A DNA stretch of 30,031 nucleotides from a virus: positions 1 through 30,031 of the IMG/VR virus record IMGVR_UViG_3300033233_000132; one strand, 5' to 3'. Both the position numbers and the translations under genes were made by a program. The notes below the pieces were generated by a model. It had not been told where the DNA came from, did not search any database, and was given only the letters and a program-made list of their open reading frames with translations. Numbering within the stretch: position 1 is the stretch's first letter; each line of letters opens with the position of its first letter. Shown here one piece after another: positions 1 to 6,189 of the stretch.

Positions 1-136
1 ACAGCAGCCGCGGGTCCGCCGGCGGCAAGCCGTCGTCGCCTTCGTCGATCCAGCGGCCCTCGAGCTCCGGCTCGCGGCGGTGGAGGAGCAGGGCGAGGAC
101 GAGGAGGACGGCGGCGAGGAGGAGGAGCCGGCTCAT
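1..136 (-). CDS. Small N-terminally anchored membrane protein (partial)
   Basis: Only the first 45 codons are in the window; the gene runs off the left edge. Translation from the ATG at 136 begins MSRLLLLAAVLLVLALLLHR, one strongly hydrophobic helix followed at once by His-Arg-Arg, then an acidic, Pro/Gly-rich stretch. This looks like a single-pass membrane anchor or uncleaved signal sequence; no lipobox Cys is seen. The start overlaps the upstream stop as ATGA, the usual arrangement in this early region. Function is unknown. A secreted RlpA-like protein is encoded about 1.4 kb upstream, but no link is shown. Confidence 0.7.
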   Translation of the reverse strand, partial: MSRLLLLAAVLLVLALLLHRREPELEGRWIDEGDDGLPPADPRLL

Positions 137-468
137 CGGTCGGCCTCCGGGGACCGCAACCTGACGATTACGCCGGTCTGCTTCGGAGCGAGGGAAATCC
201 GCGCGCCGGACATCGTGTATTCGCCGCATGGGCACGGGGCCGCGCGCAGCCGATCAACGGTCTCCTCCAGCTCGGCCAAGCGGGAGTCGGCGTTTTCGAG
301 CTGCTCGGCCAGGCGGTTGGCCTCGGCCTCGGGGACGTACACCGCCACGACCTCGATCGGGTCGTTGTCCGTGCTGACTGGGCACATCGACCGGTGCGCG
401 TCGTAGTCGCGCCAGTAGGCCCCGTTCGCCCCGACGATGATGCGCGGTGGCAGGCCAAGCTCGGTCAT
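133..468 (-). CDS. Hypothetical coiled-coil protein
   Basis: 111 residues. The N-terminal part (1-45) is globular-looking; residues about 46-76 form a heptad-rich helix (AEANRLAEQLENADSRLAEL); a CPCGEY segment follows, then a basic beta-like tail ending EADR. The coiled-coil segment closely resembles those in the genes at 884-1288 and 7721-8146, also at DNA level (305-332 compared with 7908-7935 differ at two bases). ATGA overlaps at both ends indicate translational coupling. Function unknown; it belongs to a phage-specific set of coiled-coil proteins. Confidence 0.75.
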   Translation of the reverse strand: MTELGLPPRIIVGANGAYWRDYDAHRSMCPVSTDNDPIEVVAVYVPEAEANRLAEQLENADSRLAELEETVDRLRAAPCPCGEYTMSGARISLAPKQTGVIVRLRSPEADR

Positions 469-887
469 CGGTCGGCCTCCCAGCTCTTGCCGATGATTTC
501 ATAGCCGCTCTCCAGGAGTTCCATGATCAGGGTCCGGACCGCGACATCGACTTGCTGCTCACGACCACTGACCGTCTGCATCGCCTCGATGGCCTCCAAG
601 AGCGCCGCGCCGATCGCAACATGCCATCGGATGGCATCGCGATCAGCGAGCGGCACGACGGCGACGATACGTGCCCGGCTGGTCATCCGAGTGCTCCCGT
701 GCCCTGACGCGTCATCCCGTAGCCGCGCGATCTCGTGCTCGTATTCGGCCAGCTTCGCGTCGGCGGCTTTGATGCCCTGGGCATAGCCTTCGGAACGGAG
801 GCGGTCCACTTCGGCCAACCACCTACGCCACGTCTGCTCTAGCGCACGCGCATCGGCCTCATCGTTCACCTGTTCCGTCCTGCTCAT
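465..887 (-). CDS. Hypothetical helical protein
   Basis: 140 residues, predicted largely helical. Residues about 15-60 hold a coiled-coil stretch including AKLAEYEHEIARLRDDASG, which shares the LAEYExEIARL module with the neighbouring gene at 884-1288. The C-terminal half (about 66-140) looks like a separate helical domain with many Ala, Val and Leu and ends EADR. ATGA overlaps join it to both neighbours. No recognised family and no catalytic motif is seen. Confidence 0.75.
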   Translation of the reverse strand: MSRTEQVNDEADARALEQTWRRWLAEVDRLRSEGYAQGIKAADAKLAEYEHEIARLRDDASGHGSTRMTSRARIVAVVPLADRDAIRWHVAIGAALLEAIEAMQTVSGREQQVDVAVRTLIMELLESGYEIIGKSWEADR

Positions 888-1288
888 CGCTCGCCCTCCG
901 TGTAGTCCCCCAGCTCATCCGCCTCGTTGCTCAGTCGTCGTAGCGCCTCATGGCGGCTCAGCCGCGCGATCTCCTCCTCATATTCGGCCAAGCGGGCATT
1001 CGTGGCTGCGAGCTGCTCGGCCAGGCGGGCAGCCTCGGTCTCGGCGGCTTCGGCGCGGGCGCGCAGCCGGGTGGCTTCGGCCTCGGCCTCGGCCCGCTTC
1101 CCGATCAGCACCAGCGCCTCGGCCGTGAGCGCGGCACAGCCGCCGCAGAACGTCTGACTGACCGAGATGGTCTGCGTCGGCGAGCTCGTGGCCGCCGGGC
1201 TCGTGCACAGACCGCATGACCACCCAGGCCCATAGGGGACGCCGTGGATGCACTGGCCGGCATAGGTGTCGATCGGCGTGCTATTCAT
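884..1288 (-). CDS. Zinc-binding/coiled-coil hypothetical protein
   Basis: 134 residues in two parts. The N-terminal third has Cys-rich motifs (CIHG, CGLC and CGGC) that could bind zinc. The C-terminal two thirds are a long coiled coil rich in Ala, Glu and Arg (AAETEAARLAEQLAATNARL, then LAEYEEEIARL). The coiled coil is shared with genes at 133-468, 465-887 and 7721-8146. The 36 bases at 1017-1052 match 7908-7943 at 34 positions, showing recent duplication or exchange of this module. ATGA junctions on both sides. Function unknown. Confidence 0.75.
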   Translation of the reverse strand: MNSTPIDTYAGQCIHGVPYGPGWSCGLCTSPAATSSPTQTISVSQTFCGGCAALTAEALVLIGKRAEAEAEATRLRARAEAAETEAARLAEQLAATNARLAEYEEEIARLSRHEALRRLSNEADELGDYTEGER

Positions 1289-1509
1289 CGGAGCGCCGCC
1301 TCTCGTGCTGCCAGCCAGCCGGCACGGAAGAAGATGACGGCCCCAAAGTCGGCTTTCGGGTCAGCCACCGGGTGCGCGTCCAGCGTCGCGTCGTCGAGGT
1401 TGGCCAGGATCGCTGCCCGGATGCGCTCCTCGGAGCGGTCCAGCCGCTCCTCCCAGCCGAGCCCGATGTCGGTCATGCTGGCCTCGATCGCCTCGCGCAG
1501 GTTGCTCAT
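1285..1509 (-). CDS. Small hypothetical protein
   Basis: 74 residues beginning MSNLREAIEASMTDIGLGWE. The frame stays open further upstream, but the ATG at 1509 is chosen because it forms the ATGA overlap with the upstream RlpA-like gene and an upstream start would run through that gene. The protein is acidic at the front with an amphipathic helix, and its C-terminal part (FGAVIFFRAGWLAAREAALR) is hydrophobic to amphipathic. No family recognised. Confidence 0.65.
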   Translation of the reverse strand: MSNLREAIEASMTDIGLGWEERLDRSEERIRAAILANLDDATLDAHPVADPKADFGAVIFFRAGWLAAREAALR

Positions 1510-2042
1510 CGGATCACCTCCACGCTCGCCCGCCACAACCCGCGGGATGGGTCGAGCCCGAGCAGCGCCACGGCCTCGATCGATAGGTCCACGATCCGCC
1601 CGGGGATGCCGCCGCACAGGCAATCGACGACCGGGAGCGTCGCGCACCGGCTACGCCCGCCCTCGAACACGCAGACCACGGCGTGCGCCCCGATCTCGCC
1701 GGTCCAGCGGCCGGAGGGGAGCGCGACGTGGGGGACGCCATGCCAGCCGCGTGAGCCGGAGTACCAGGAGGCAGTTCCGAGCTCCGGCGAGGGGGTGGGC
1801 AGGATGGCGGGGTGAGATGCCAGAGCCTGCCCGTGGGACGACGCCGTGATGCTCGGTCCGGTCTCACCCATGGCCCGACGTTCAGGCGGCGCCCCGGTCC
1901 GCGTCCGATCTGGCCCATCCGCCCCCGGCAGCTCGACCGGGTGGAGGAGCGCCGTGGGATCGGGCGCGGGCCGTGGAGCCGTGGCATCGGCGGGGGTGGC
2001 GGCGAGCAGGAGCAGGGCGGCGAGGACGGCGGCACGGATCAT
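1506..2042 (-). CDS. Secreted RlpA-like double-psi beta-barrel protein
   Basis: 178 residues. A clear Sec signal peptide (MIRAAVLAALLLLAATPADA) is followed by a Pro-rich linker (about 21-87) and an RlpA-type domain at 88-178. Family signatures are GTASWYSG near residue 89, RIVDLSIEAVALLGL at 149-163 and a closing VEVIR. Asp140 lies where RlpA proteins carry the Asp before the RIIDLS strand. Cys124, 133, 141 and 143 could form disulfides after export. RlpA proteins bind and in some cases cleave denuded peptidoglycan, so a cell-wall role is inferred. The ATG at 2042 is chosen for the signal peptide and the ATGA overlap with the small gene upstream. It lies in the early region, far from the lysis genes. 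Confidence 0.7.
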   Translation of the reverse strand: MIRAAVLAALLLLAATPADATAPRPAPDPTALLHPVELPGADGPDRTRTGAPPERRAMGETGPSITASSHGQALASHPAILPTPSPELGTASWYSGSRGWHGVPHVALPSGRWTGEIGAHAVVCVFEGGRSRCATLPVVDCLCGGIPGRIVDLSIEAVALLGLDPSRGLWRASVEVIR

Positions 2043-2167
2043 GGCCGCGGTGTCCAGCCGGTCGAGCCCACCCATCGCCCGCAGTCGGGACATCGTGCCC
2101 CGACGATCGAGGTCGGCCAGGTCGCCTTCCGTTCTCCTGCGAGCGTGCGGATCGGGCCGCGGATCAT
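2039..2167 (-). CDS. 42-residue CxxC protein in the ATGA chain
   Basis: A short frame of 42 codons starting MIRGPIRTLAGERKATWPTS and containing CPDCG. It starts at an ATGA overlap with the gene upstream (2164-2421) and ends at an ATGA overlap with the start of the RlpA-like gene, so it fills exactly the gap between two coupled genes. That arrangement, shared by nearly all neighbours, is the main evidence. A single CxxC could bind metal as a dimer or be redox-active. Function unknown. Confidence 0.55.
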   Translation of the reverse strand: MIRGPIRTLAGERKATWPTSIVGARCPDCGRWVGSTGWTPRP

Positions 2168-2421
2168 GCGTCACCATCCGGCACGCGCCATGAACACGGG
2201 TTGCAGCGGCAGATGCCGCACGGAGCACCTGCCGCCAGTTCGTCCATGACCGCCTGGATATCGTCGGGTCCGAAGCCGATGGATACCTCGCCATGGGCAC
2301 CCTCGACGACGATCTCGGTATACGGCTCGCCGAGTTTCTGCTGGCGACCGTATCGGGCGGTTGCCATCAGCCGGTCCATCTGCCGGTTGACGGCTTCATC
2401 CACATCGAACGCCGACCTCAT
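2164..2421 (-). CDS. Small Cys-rich hypothetical protein
   Basis: 85 residues from ATG 2421, which overlaps the stop of the Pol X-like gene as ATGA. An N-terminal helical part is followed by beta-like sequence (YTEIVVEGAHGEVSIGF) and a C-terminal CGICRCNPC cluster, a compact Cys motif that may bind zinc. No family recognised. It sits between the nucleotidyltransferase and the small CxxC protein. Confidence 0.7.
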   Translation of the reverse strand: MRSAFDVDEAVNRQMDRLMATARYGRQQKLGEPYTEIVVEGAHGEVSIGFGPDDIQAVMDELAAGAPCGICRCNPCSWRVPDGDA

Positions 2422-3002
2422 CGCCGGTTCTCCGGCCGCTCGAACGGCAGCCCGAGCGCACGGTAGAGGTCAGCCTCCTCGGGCGTCTCGATCACCTCGC
2501 ACGGGATCGCCCCGCAGCCGAGGCCGCCCCGGTGGAGCGCCCCTCCGGCGACGTGGAGATGGCGCTTGCGGGCCTGCGTCACGAGCCACTGGCTATAGGC
2601 CGCCGGGCCGGTTCGGATGGCTAGGATCACGCCCCACTGCGCCGGCGGCCTGACCGCGAAGAGGTCGAGCTGGAGACCGCTCGCGACGTGGACCAGGCGC
2701 CGGTAGCGCTCGCCGCTCGCCGGCCGGAGCGGCGGGGCCAGCGCCCCACGGGAGAGCAGGACCGTGATCCGCTCGCCGAGCTCGTCGACCTCAACCCGGG
2801 CCGGCCCGTCGAACAGCGTCCCGAGCGTCTCCTCGACCCGCACTCTGGGGATCGCAACGATCTCGATGTCGCCGACCGTCTCGGCTCCCCGGCGGATGCT
2901 CCCGGCAATCTCGATCCGCTCGCAGGCCGGGACGAGGAGCGAGACGGCATCGAGCGCCGCGGCCCGGGCCTCGGCGAGCGGCAGGCGGGCACCGGCGCTC
3001 AT
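2418..3002 (-). CDS. DNA polymerase X-family-like nucleotidyltransferase
   Basis: 194 residues. The nucleotidyltransferase signature is AGSIRRGAETVGDIEIV at 33-49. Asp45 and Glu47 occupy the places of the first two metal-binding acids of Pol beta-type palms, and Asp113 in LQLDLF is a good third. Residues about 133-194 resemble the Pol beta thumb (QWLVTQARKRHLHV, then a closing segment with YRALGLPF). There is no room for the 8-kDa lyase and fingers domains, so this is a palm-thumb form. A role in gap filling or end repair is inferred. The ATG at 3002 has a GGAGG Shine-Dalgarno sequence 7 bases upstream. A 25-base gap separates it from the SNase-like gene. Confidence 0.75.
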   Translation of the reverse strand: MSAGARLPLAEARAAALDAVSLLVPACERIEIAGSIRRGAETVGDIEIVAIPRVRVEETLGTLFDGPARVEVDELGERITVLLSRGALAPPLRPASGERYRRLVHVASGLQLDLFAVRPPAQWGVILAIRTGPAAYSQWLVTQARKRHLHVAGGALHRGGLGCGAIPCEVIETPEEADLYRALGLPFERPENRR

Positions 3003-3027
3003 GCCTCGACCTCCTCGGACACGACGC

Positions 3028-3342
3028 TCACGGATATGCCACCGCGTGCCCGGCGTCGATCATCGCCTGGTTCAGGTCCCGCCCATCGACCAGCAGGGTC
3101 GCCAAATAGCGCCCGAACTTCTCCCGCCGGTCCTTGACCGTGCGGACGACGAGCGATCCGCTCCCGAGCTGGTCGACGAGCCACGCCTTCGCCGCGATCC
3201 CCTCCGGCGTCCCGATCTCCGGGGCGTTGATGCCCGCCAGCCTGAGCGTCACCCGGACCCGGATATCGAGCCCAAGATCGACCTCGGCATGGACGGTGTC
3301 GCCATCGACGACGCGCAGGATCGTGGCCGCGTATTCGTACAT
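3028..3342 (-). CDS. Staphylococcal nuclease-like endonuclease (SNase fold)
   Basis: 104 residues, close to the size of a minimal SNase domain. The family pattern is visible: VVDGDTV at 11-17 (Asp15 as metal ligand), RLAGINAPE at 34-42 (Arg34 and Glu42 match catalytic Arg35 and Glu43 of micrococcal nuclease) and KFGRYLATL at 75-83 (Arg78 matches Arg87). Such enzymes cut DNA or RNA with calcium. No signal peptide is present, so it probably acts inside the cell, perhaps in host DNA breakdown or phage DNA processing. An AGGAAGG sequence lies upstream of the ATG. Its neighbours are two other DNA-metabolism genes. Confidence 0.8.
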   Translation of the reverse strand: MYEYAATILRVVDGDTVHAEVDLGLDIRVRVTLRLAGINAPEIGTPEGIAAKAWLVDQLGSGSLVVRTVKDRREKFGRYLATLLVDGRDLNQAMIDAGHAVAYP

Positions 3343-3345
3343 CGC

Positions 3346-3579
3346 TCAGCCTTCCTCTCTCGTCCAGTCCGACACCCGGACCGGCGGACCGTCGACCCGG
3401 GCGAGGAACGTCGCCGACCAGCCGCCGACGCTGACGCTCACCGTCCCGACCGCCTTGCGCCAGCGGTAGGCCGTGCGGACCGAGACGCCGCAGGCGACGG
3501 CAACGGCTCGCGGATGCCAGCCCTCGGCCAGGCGCTCGGCCGCCCAGGCGTCCCATTCGACGCGCCGCTCACCGGTCAT
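3346..3579 (-). CDS. Small helix-turn-helix DNA-binding protein
   Basis: 77 residues from MTGERRVEWDAWAAERLAEG. Residues about 12-40 form a homeodomain/Tn3-resolvase-like HTH: GWHPRAVAVACGVSVRTAYR, with the recognition helix at SVRTAYRWRK. The ATG at 3579 is chosen because it overlaps the end of the upstream gene by 11 bases; longer starts run deep into that gene. It could be a regulator or an accessory to the neighbouring nucleases. No ligand or oligomerisation domain is visible. Confidence 0.65.
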   Translation of the reverse strand: MTGERRVEWDAWAAERLAEGWHPRAVAVACGVSVRTAYRWRKAVGTVSVSVGGWSATFLARVDGPPVRVSDWTREEG

Positions 3580-4033
3580 CGTCGGCCTCGATCGGTCCGT
3601 GGAGCGCGATCCAATCGGCGATGTCGAGGACGACGACGGCGCGGCGCCGGCGGCCGGGCCCGGGCGCATCGGCAACGACGAGCAGGGCCGTCTGCCCGGC
3701 GACCACCGGAACCGCCTTGAGCCAGCCCCACAGGCGCTCGGGGAATGCGCCGCCCGACTTCACCTGAGCGGCGAACAGCTCGCCGGCCAGATCGTCCGGG
3801 CCGCCGAACTGGCCGACCCGGCGAAGGCCGAGCTGGCGGCCGATCTCGCGCTCGATCTCGTTGCCCCGGGCCCGGTTGCGCCGGCCGCGCCGGAGGCGTT
3901 CCGGATCCGCGGGATGGCCGCAGCGTCGGCAGGTCGGCGGCTCGCCGGTCCAGTCGTGGCGCGAGCAGCGTCGTCCACGACGCTCTGGTCGGGTCGGGTC
4001 AGGCTCGGGAGCGAGCCAGGGGAGGTCGGTCAT
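3569..4033 (-). CDS. PD-(D/E)XK nuclease, Holliday-junction-resolvase-like, with zinc knuckle
   Basis: 154 residues. An N-terminal CSRH...CRRC motif (Cys23, His26, Cys35, Cys38) looks like a zinc knuckle. Residues about 53-140 follow the archaeal-Hjc/phage resolvase pattern: RARGNEIEREIGRQLG (Glu59 or Glu61), GGPDDLAG (Asp80/Asp81) and AAQVKSG (Gln90-Lys92), where Gln replaces the usual Glu of the E-x-K pair; that substitution occurs in some PD-(D/E)XK enzymes. Likely role: resolving branched DNA from recombination or replication, which fits the exonuclease/annealing pair in the same operon. ATGA overlap with the upstream gene. Confidence 0.65.
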   Translation of the reverse strand: MTDLPWLAPEPDPTRPERRGRRCSRHDWTGEPPTCRRCGHPADPERLRRGRRNRARGNEIEREIGRQLGLRRVGQFGGPDDLAGELFAAQVKSGGAFPERLWGWLKAVPVVAGQTALLVVADAPGPGRRRRAVVVLDIADWIALHGPIEADDDR

Positions 4034-4539
4034 GACTCTGGGTCCAACCCGACCAGCTCGGCCAGCCGCCTCGATTGCCAGACGCGCTCGGCGGCGTAGG
4101 CGGCGGCGTAAGCGGCCTCGGTGGTGGCGGAGGAGGCAGCGGCGAGCGCGGCACGGTCGGCGTAGTAACCGGCCCCGTCAGACGGCTCGACGCTGGTGTA
4201 CCCGGCACGGGCGGCACACTCATGCTCCCACCGGCGGATCGCGCCATCGGTCCAGCCCGGCACGACGCGGATGGGGCGAGCCCGGCGGACAATCGTCTTG
4301 CCCGTGTCGCTCAGCAGTTCGTCACCGCCGATCTCGACCTCGACGAGCACGGTGCCGGTATCTGCCCAGTACGGGAGCTGATCGACGGTCAGAACGTGGA
4401 CGCCGTTCCGGCACGGCACGAGCGGGCCTGGATCGTGCGCCTCGACCCACGGGCCGGGTCCATCGGTCGGGATCGTCCAGCCGGCGCGGCCGTGCAAGGT
4501 CAGGCCGTTCGGACGCAGGAGCTTGTAGTAGCCGGTCAT
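4030..4539 (-). CDS. Hypothetical phage protein (C-x3-G-x-H motif)
   Basis: 169 residues. The first 100 residues are beta-rich and include GPLVPCRNGVHVLTVDQLPY, reminiscent of small phage domains of unknown function with a Cys-Arg-Asn-Gly-x-His core (DUF7666-like; assigned by eye only). The remainder is Ala/Tyr-rich and helical (AALAAASSATTEAAYAAAYA), ending in a leucine-rich tail. ATGA overlaps on both sides place it between the loader ATPase and the resolvase-like nuclease. No catalytic motif is evident. Confidence 0.65.
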   Translation of the reverse strand: MTGYYKLLRPNGLTLHGRAGWTIPTDGPGPWVEAHDPGPLVPCRNGVHVLTVDQLPYWADTGTVLVEVEIGGDELLSDTGKTIVRRARPIRVVPGWTDGAIRRWEHECAARAGYTSVEPSDGAGYYADRAALAAASSATTEAAYAAAYAAERVWQSRRLAELVGLDPES

Positions 4540-5147
4540 GCCCCGAGCCTCCGATCAGGCGCGGCGATCTCGACAAGCAGGCCGTCCTCGGCGAGCCGAC
4601 TGATCGCCGGCCAGTACGGGCTCGACGTCAGCTCCGCTCCTGACGCGTTCGTCGTCACGAGCGTCGGCAGGCGCGCCTCGTAGCGGGCGTTGACGAGGGC
4701 GTAGACGACCTCCGCGGTCCAGTCCGACGTCCGCTCTCGGCCGAGGTCGTCGAGCACCACGAGCGCCGGATGGCGATGGAGCCGGCGGACCCGGAGCGTC
4801 GTCTCGCGGTCGTCGAGCGGGGCGTCCATCTCGAGCCGGAGGCGGACCATCGCATCGGCGACGTTGATCCAGTCCGGTGCCACGGGACGAGGCGGGATCC
4901 GATCGACGGCCGCGGCGAGTGCCGAGCGGTACGGCTCGATGTCGCGCTCGACGATCGCGGCGACGATCCCGGCAGCAAGGTGGGTCTTGCCCACCCCGGT
5001 CGGCCCGGCGAGCACGAGGCTGCCGATCTCGCCGGCGACGAGCCGTCGGGCGGCAGCGAGCGCCCGGGCAGCCGAGCTCGTCACGGGCTCGAAGCTCTCC
5101 AGGGTCCGGCCCCGGAACCGGGCCGGGACGCTAGCGAGTGATGGCAC
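4536..5147 (-). CDS. DnaC/IstB-like AAA+ ATPase (helicase loader)
   Basis: 203 residues. Walker A is GPTGVGKT at 48-55, Walker B is LVVLDD at 128-133, and a TTNASG segment follows where sensor motifs lie in DnaC-type ATPases. Such proteins load the replicative helicase at an origin. The gene follows the initiator-like gene directly, as P follows O in lambda. The GTG at 5147 is preferred because GGAGGAG stands 8 bases upstream; an ATG at 5165 (six more residues) is possible but would use that sequence as coding. It overlaps the initiator gene by 17 bases. No replicative helicase or polymerase is in the window, so host enzymes may be used. Confidence 0.8.
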   Translation of the reverse strand: MPSLASVPARFRGRTLESFEPVTSSAARALAAARRLVAGEIGSLVLAGPTGVGKTHLAAGIVAAIVERDIEPYRSALAAAVDRIPPRPVAPDWINVADAMVRLRLEMDAPLDDRETTLRVRRLHRHPALVVLDDLGRERTSDWTAEVVYALVNARYEARLPTLVTTNASGAELTSSPYWPAISRLAEDGLLVEIAAPDRRLGA

Positions 5148-6189
5148 GGTCGAGCTCCTCCGCATCGCGGGCAAACGCCGCCGCGACCTCGGCTTCCGAA
5201 CGCTGGTAGCCCCGCGCCGGCGGCGCTCGGCGAACGTCCGGGATCGGGGCGAGCGCCTTGCTGGCGCCGTAGACGTACTGGCGGCCGTCGGTCAACCCCG
5301 GACCTAGCGCGGCCATCGCCGCGATCACGGCTTCGCTCCCGTGGCGATCGATGAGCCTGGCCAGCTCGGTCGCTGCCCGGCCGCCAGGGTCGATGTCGGC
5401 CCGCCGTTTCGAGAGCCAACCCCGGACGACGAGCAGCGGATCGTCGGCAGCGCCGAACAGGTCGCGAGGGTCTCGGGACGAGACGACGTGGTCGCGGTTG
5501 GCGCGCGCCGACGCCAGGCTTGAATCAGCGCGCTCTAGTTCTGGACTAGGACGGGACGGGACGGGACGGGACGGGACGGGATCCCGCGCGCGTGAGGTTG
5601 TTCCAGTGCCGGCACTGTGCGGTTCTGCTGCCCGCACGGTGCCGGCAGCGTGCGGTTCCCGTGCCGGCACTGTGCGGTTGGCGCGCGGTGTCGGATCGGC
5701 ATGCTGCGGTTCTGGTGCAGACTCCTCCTCCTCGGGCTCCTCCGGGCGGCGCTTGCGCGGGTCGAGCCCGACCGCCTCGCGGTAGGTCCGGGGCTCGCCT
5801 GGCAGCCCGTAGACGACGTCGGTCCAGCCCTCAGGGGACGGCAGCCGCGATGGGTACGCCCGCCGCCCGTATGCCTGCCAGGACCACCACTGGACGATCT
5901 GGAGATACGTCTCGCCGCCGACCTCGTAGCGTCGGATCATGCCCGCCTGCTCGAGTTCGTCGAGCGCGTCGCGCAGGGCGGTGAGCTTGACGCGGGAGAG
6001 CATCTTCGGGAAGCACTCACCGAGGACATCGGCCGGATCACCCGCCATCCGTCCCTGGTCATCGGCGCGGACGATCAGTCTCGGCCAGAGCGCATTTGCC
6101 AGGACCGAGCAGCGCGCGAGTGACCGGCTGTCGCACATCTCCGGGTAGATCGAGCGCGGGCCCGGCGTCCCGAACTGTTTGGCGCCCAT
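5131..6189 (-). CDS. Replication initiator-like protein (O-like), with internal DNA repeats
   Basis: 352 residues. The first 110 look like a winged-helix DNA-binding domain typical of phage replisome organisers (RSLARCSVLANALWPRLIVR, then ALDELEQAGMIRRYEVGG). Residues about 125-235 are low-complexity, rich in Pro, Glu, Arg and Ala; the DNA here holds iteron-like repeats (5606-5711) and six ACGGG units (5551-5580). The C-terminal part (about 240-352) is helical and might be a loader-interaction domain. The gene precedes a DnaC-like ATPase, so the pair resembles lambda O and P. The start overlaps the upstream stop by one base. Being an initiator is inferred from fold, context and repeats. Confidence 0.7.
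   Translation of the reverse strand: MGAKQFGTPGPRSIYPEMCDSRSLARCSVLANALWPRLIVRADDQGRMAGDPADVLGECFPKMLSRVKLTALRDALDELEQAGMIRRYEVGGETYLQIVQWWSWQAYGRRAYPSRLPSPEGWTDVVYGLPGEPRTYREAVGLDPRKRRPEEPEEEESAPEPQHADPTPRANRTVPAREPHAAGTVRAAEPHSAGTGTTSRARDPVPSRPVPSRPSPELERADSSLASARANRDHVVSSRDPRDLFGAADDPLLVVRGWLSKRRADIDPGGRAATELARLIDRHGSEAVIAAMAALGPGLTDGRQYVYGASKALAPIPDVRRAPPARGYQRSEAEVAAAFARDAEELDRAITR
5551..5580. repeat. Pentanucleotide tandem repeat, (ACGGG)6
   Basis: Six exact copies of ACGGG read on the plus strand, ending in the GGGATCCC palindrome at 5578-5585. The array lies inside the initiator-like gene, where it encodes the Pro-Val-Pro-Ser-Arg repeats around residues 203-213. Gain or loss of one unit would shift the reading frame. 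Confidence 0.95.
5606..5711. repeat. Iteron-like repeat cluster (candidate replication origin)
   Basis: Three copies of GTGCCGGCACTGTGCGGTT lie at 5606-5624, 5639-5657 (two mismatches) and 5661-5679, with a degenerate fourth copy ending at 5711. End-to-end spacings are 33, 22 and 32 bases, close to multiples of 11, which would put the sites on one face of the helix. Each strong copy contains the palindrome GTGCCGGCAC or one mismatch from it. Because 22 and 32 are not multiples of three, the copies fall in different reading frames, so the conservation is at DNA level. Lambda-type origins lie inside the initiator gene in the same manner. Confidence 0.6.
5632..5655. repeat. 24-base near-perfect palindrome within the iterons
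   Basis: Arms CCGCACG (5632-5638) and CGTGCGG (5649-5655) flank the second repeat core. Counting the core, 11 of 12 base pairs match, the only mismatch being G-G at 5639/5648. It could be a dimer binding site or extrude as a hairpin at an origin. Confidence 0.85.
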
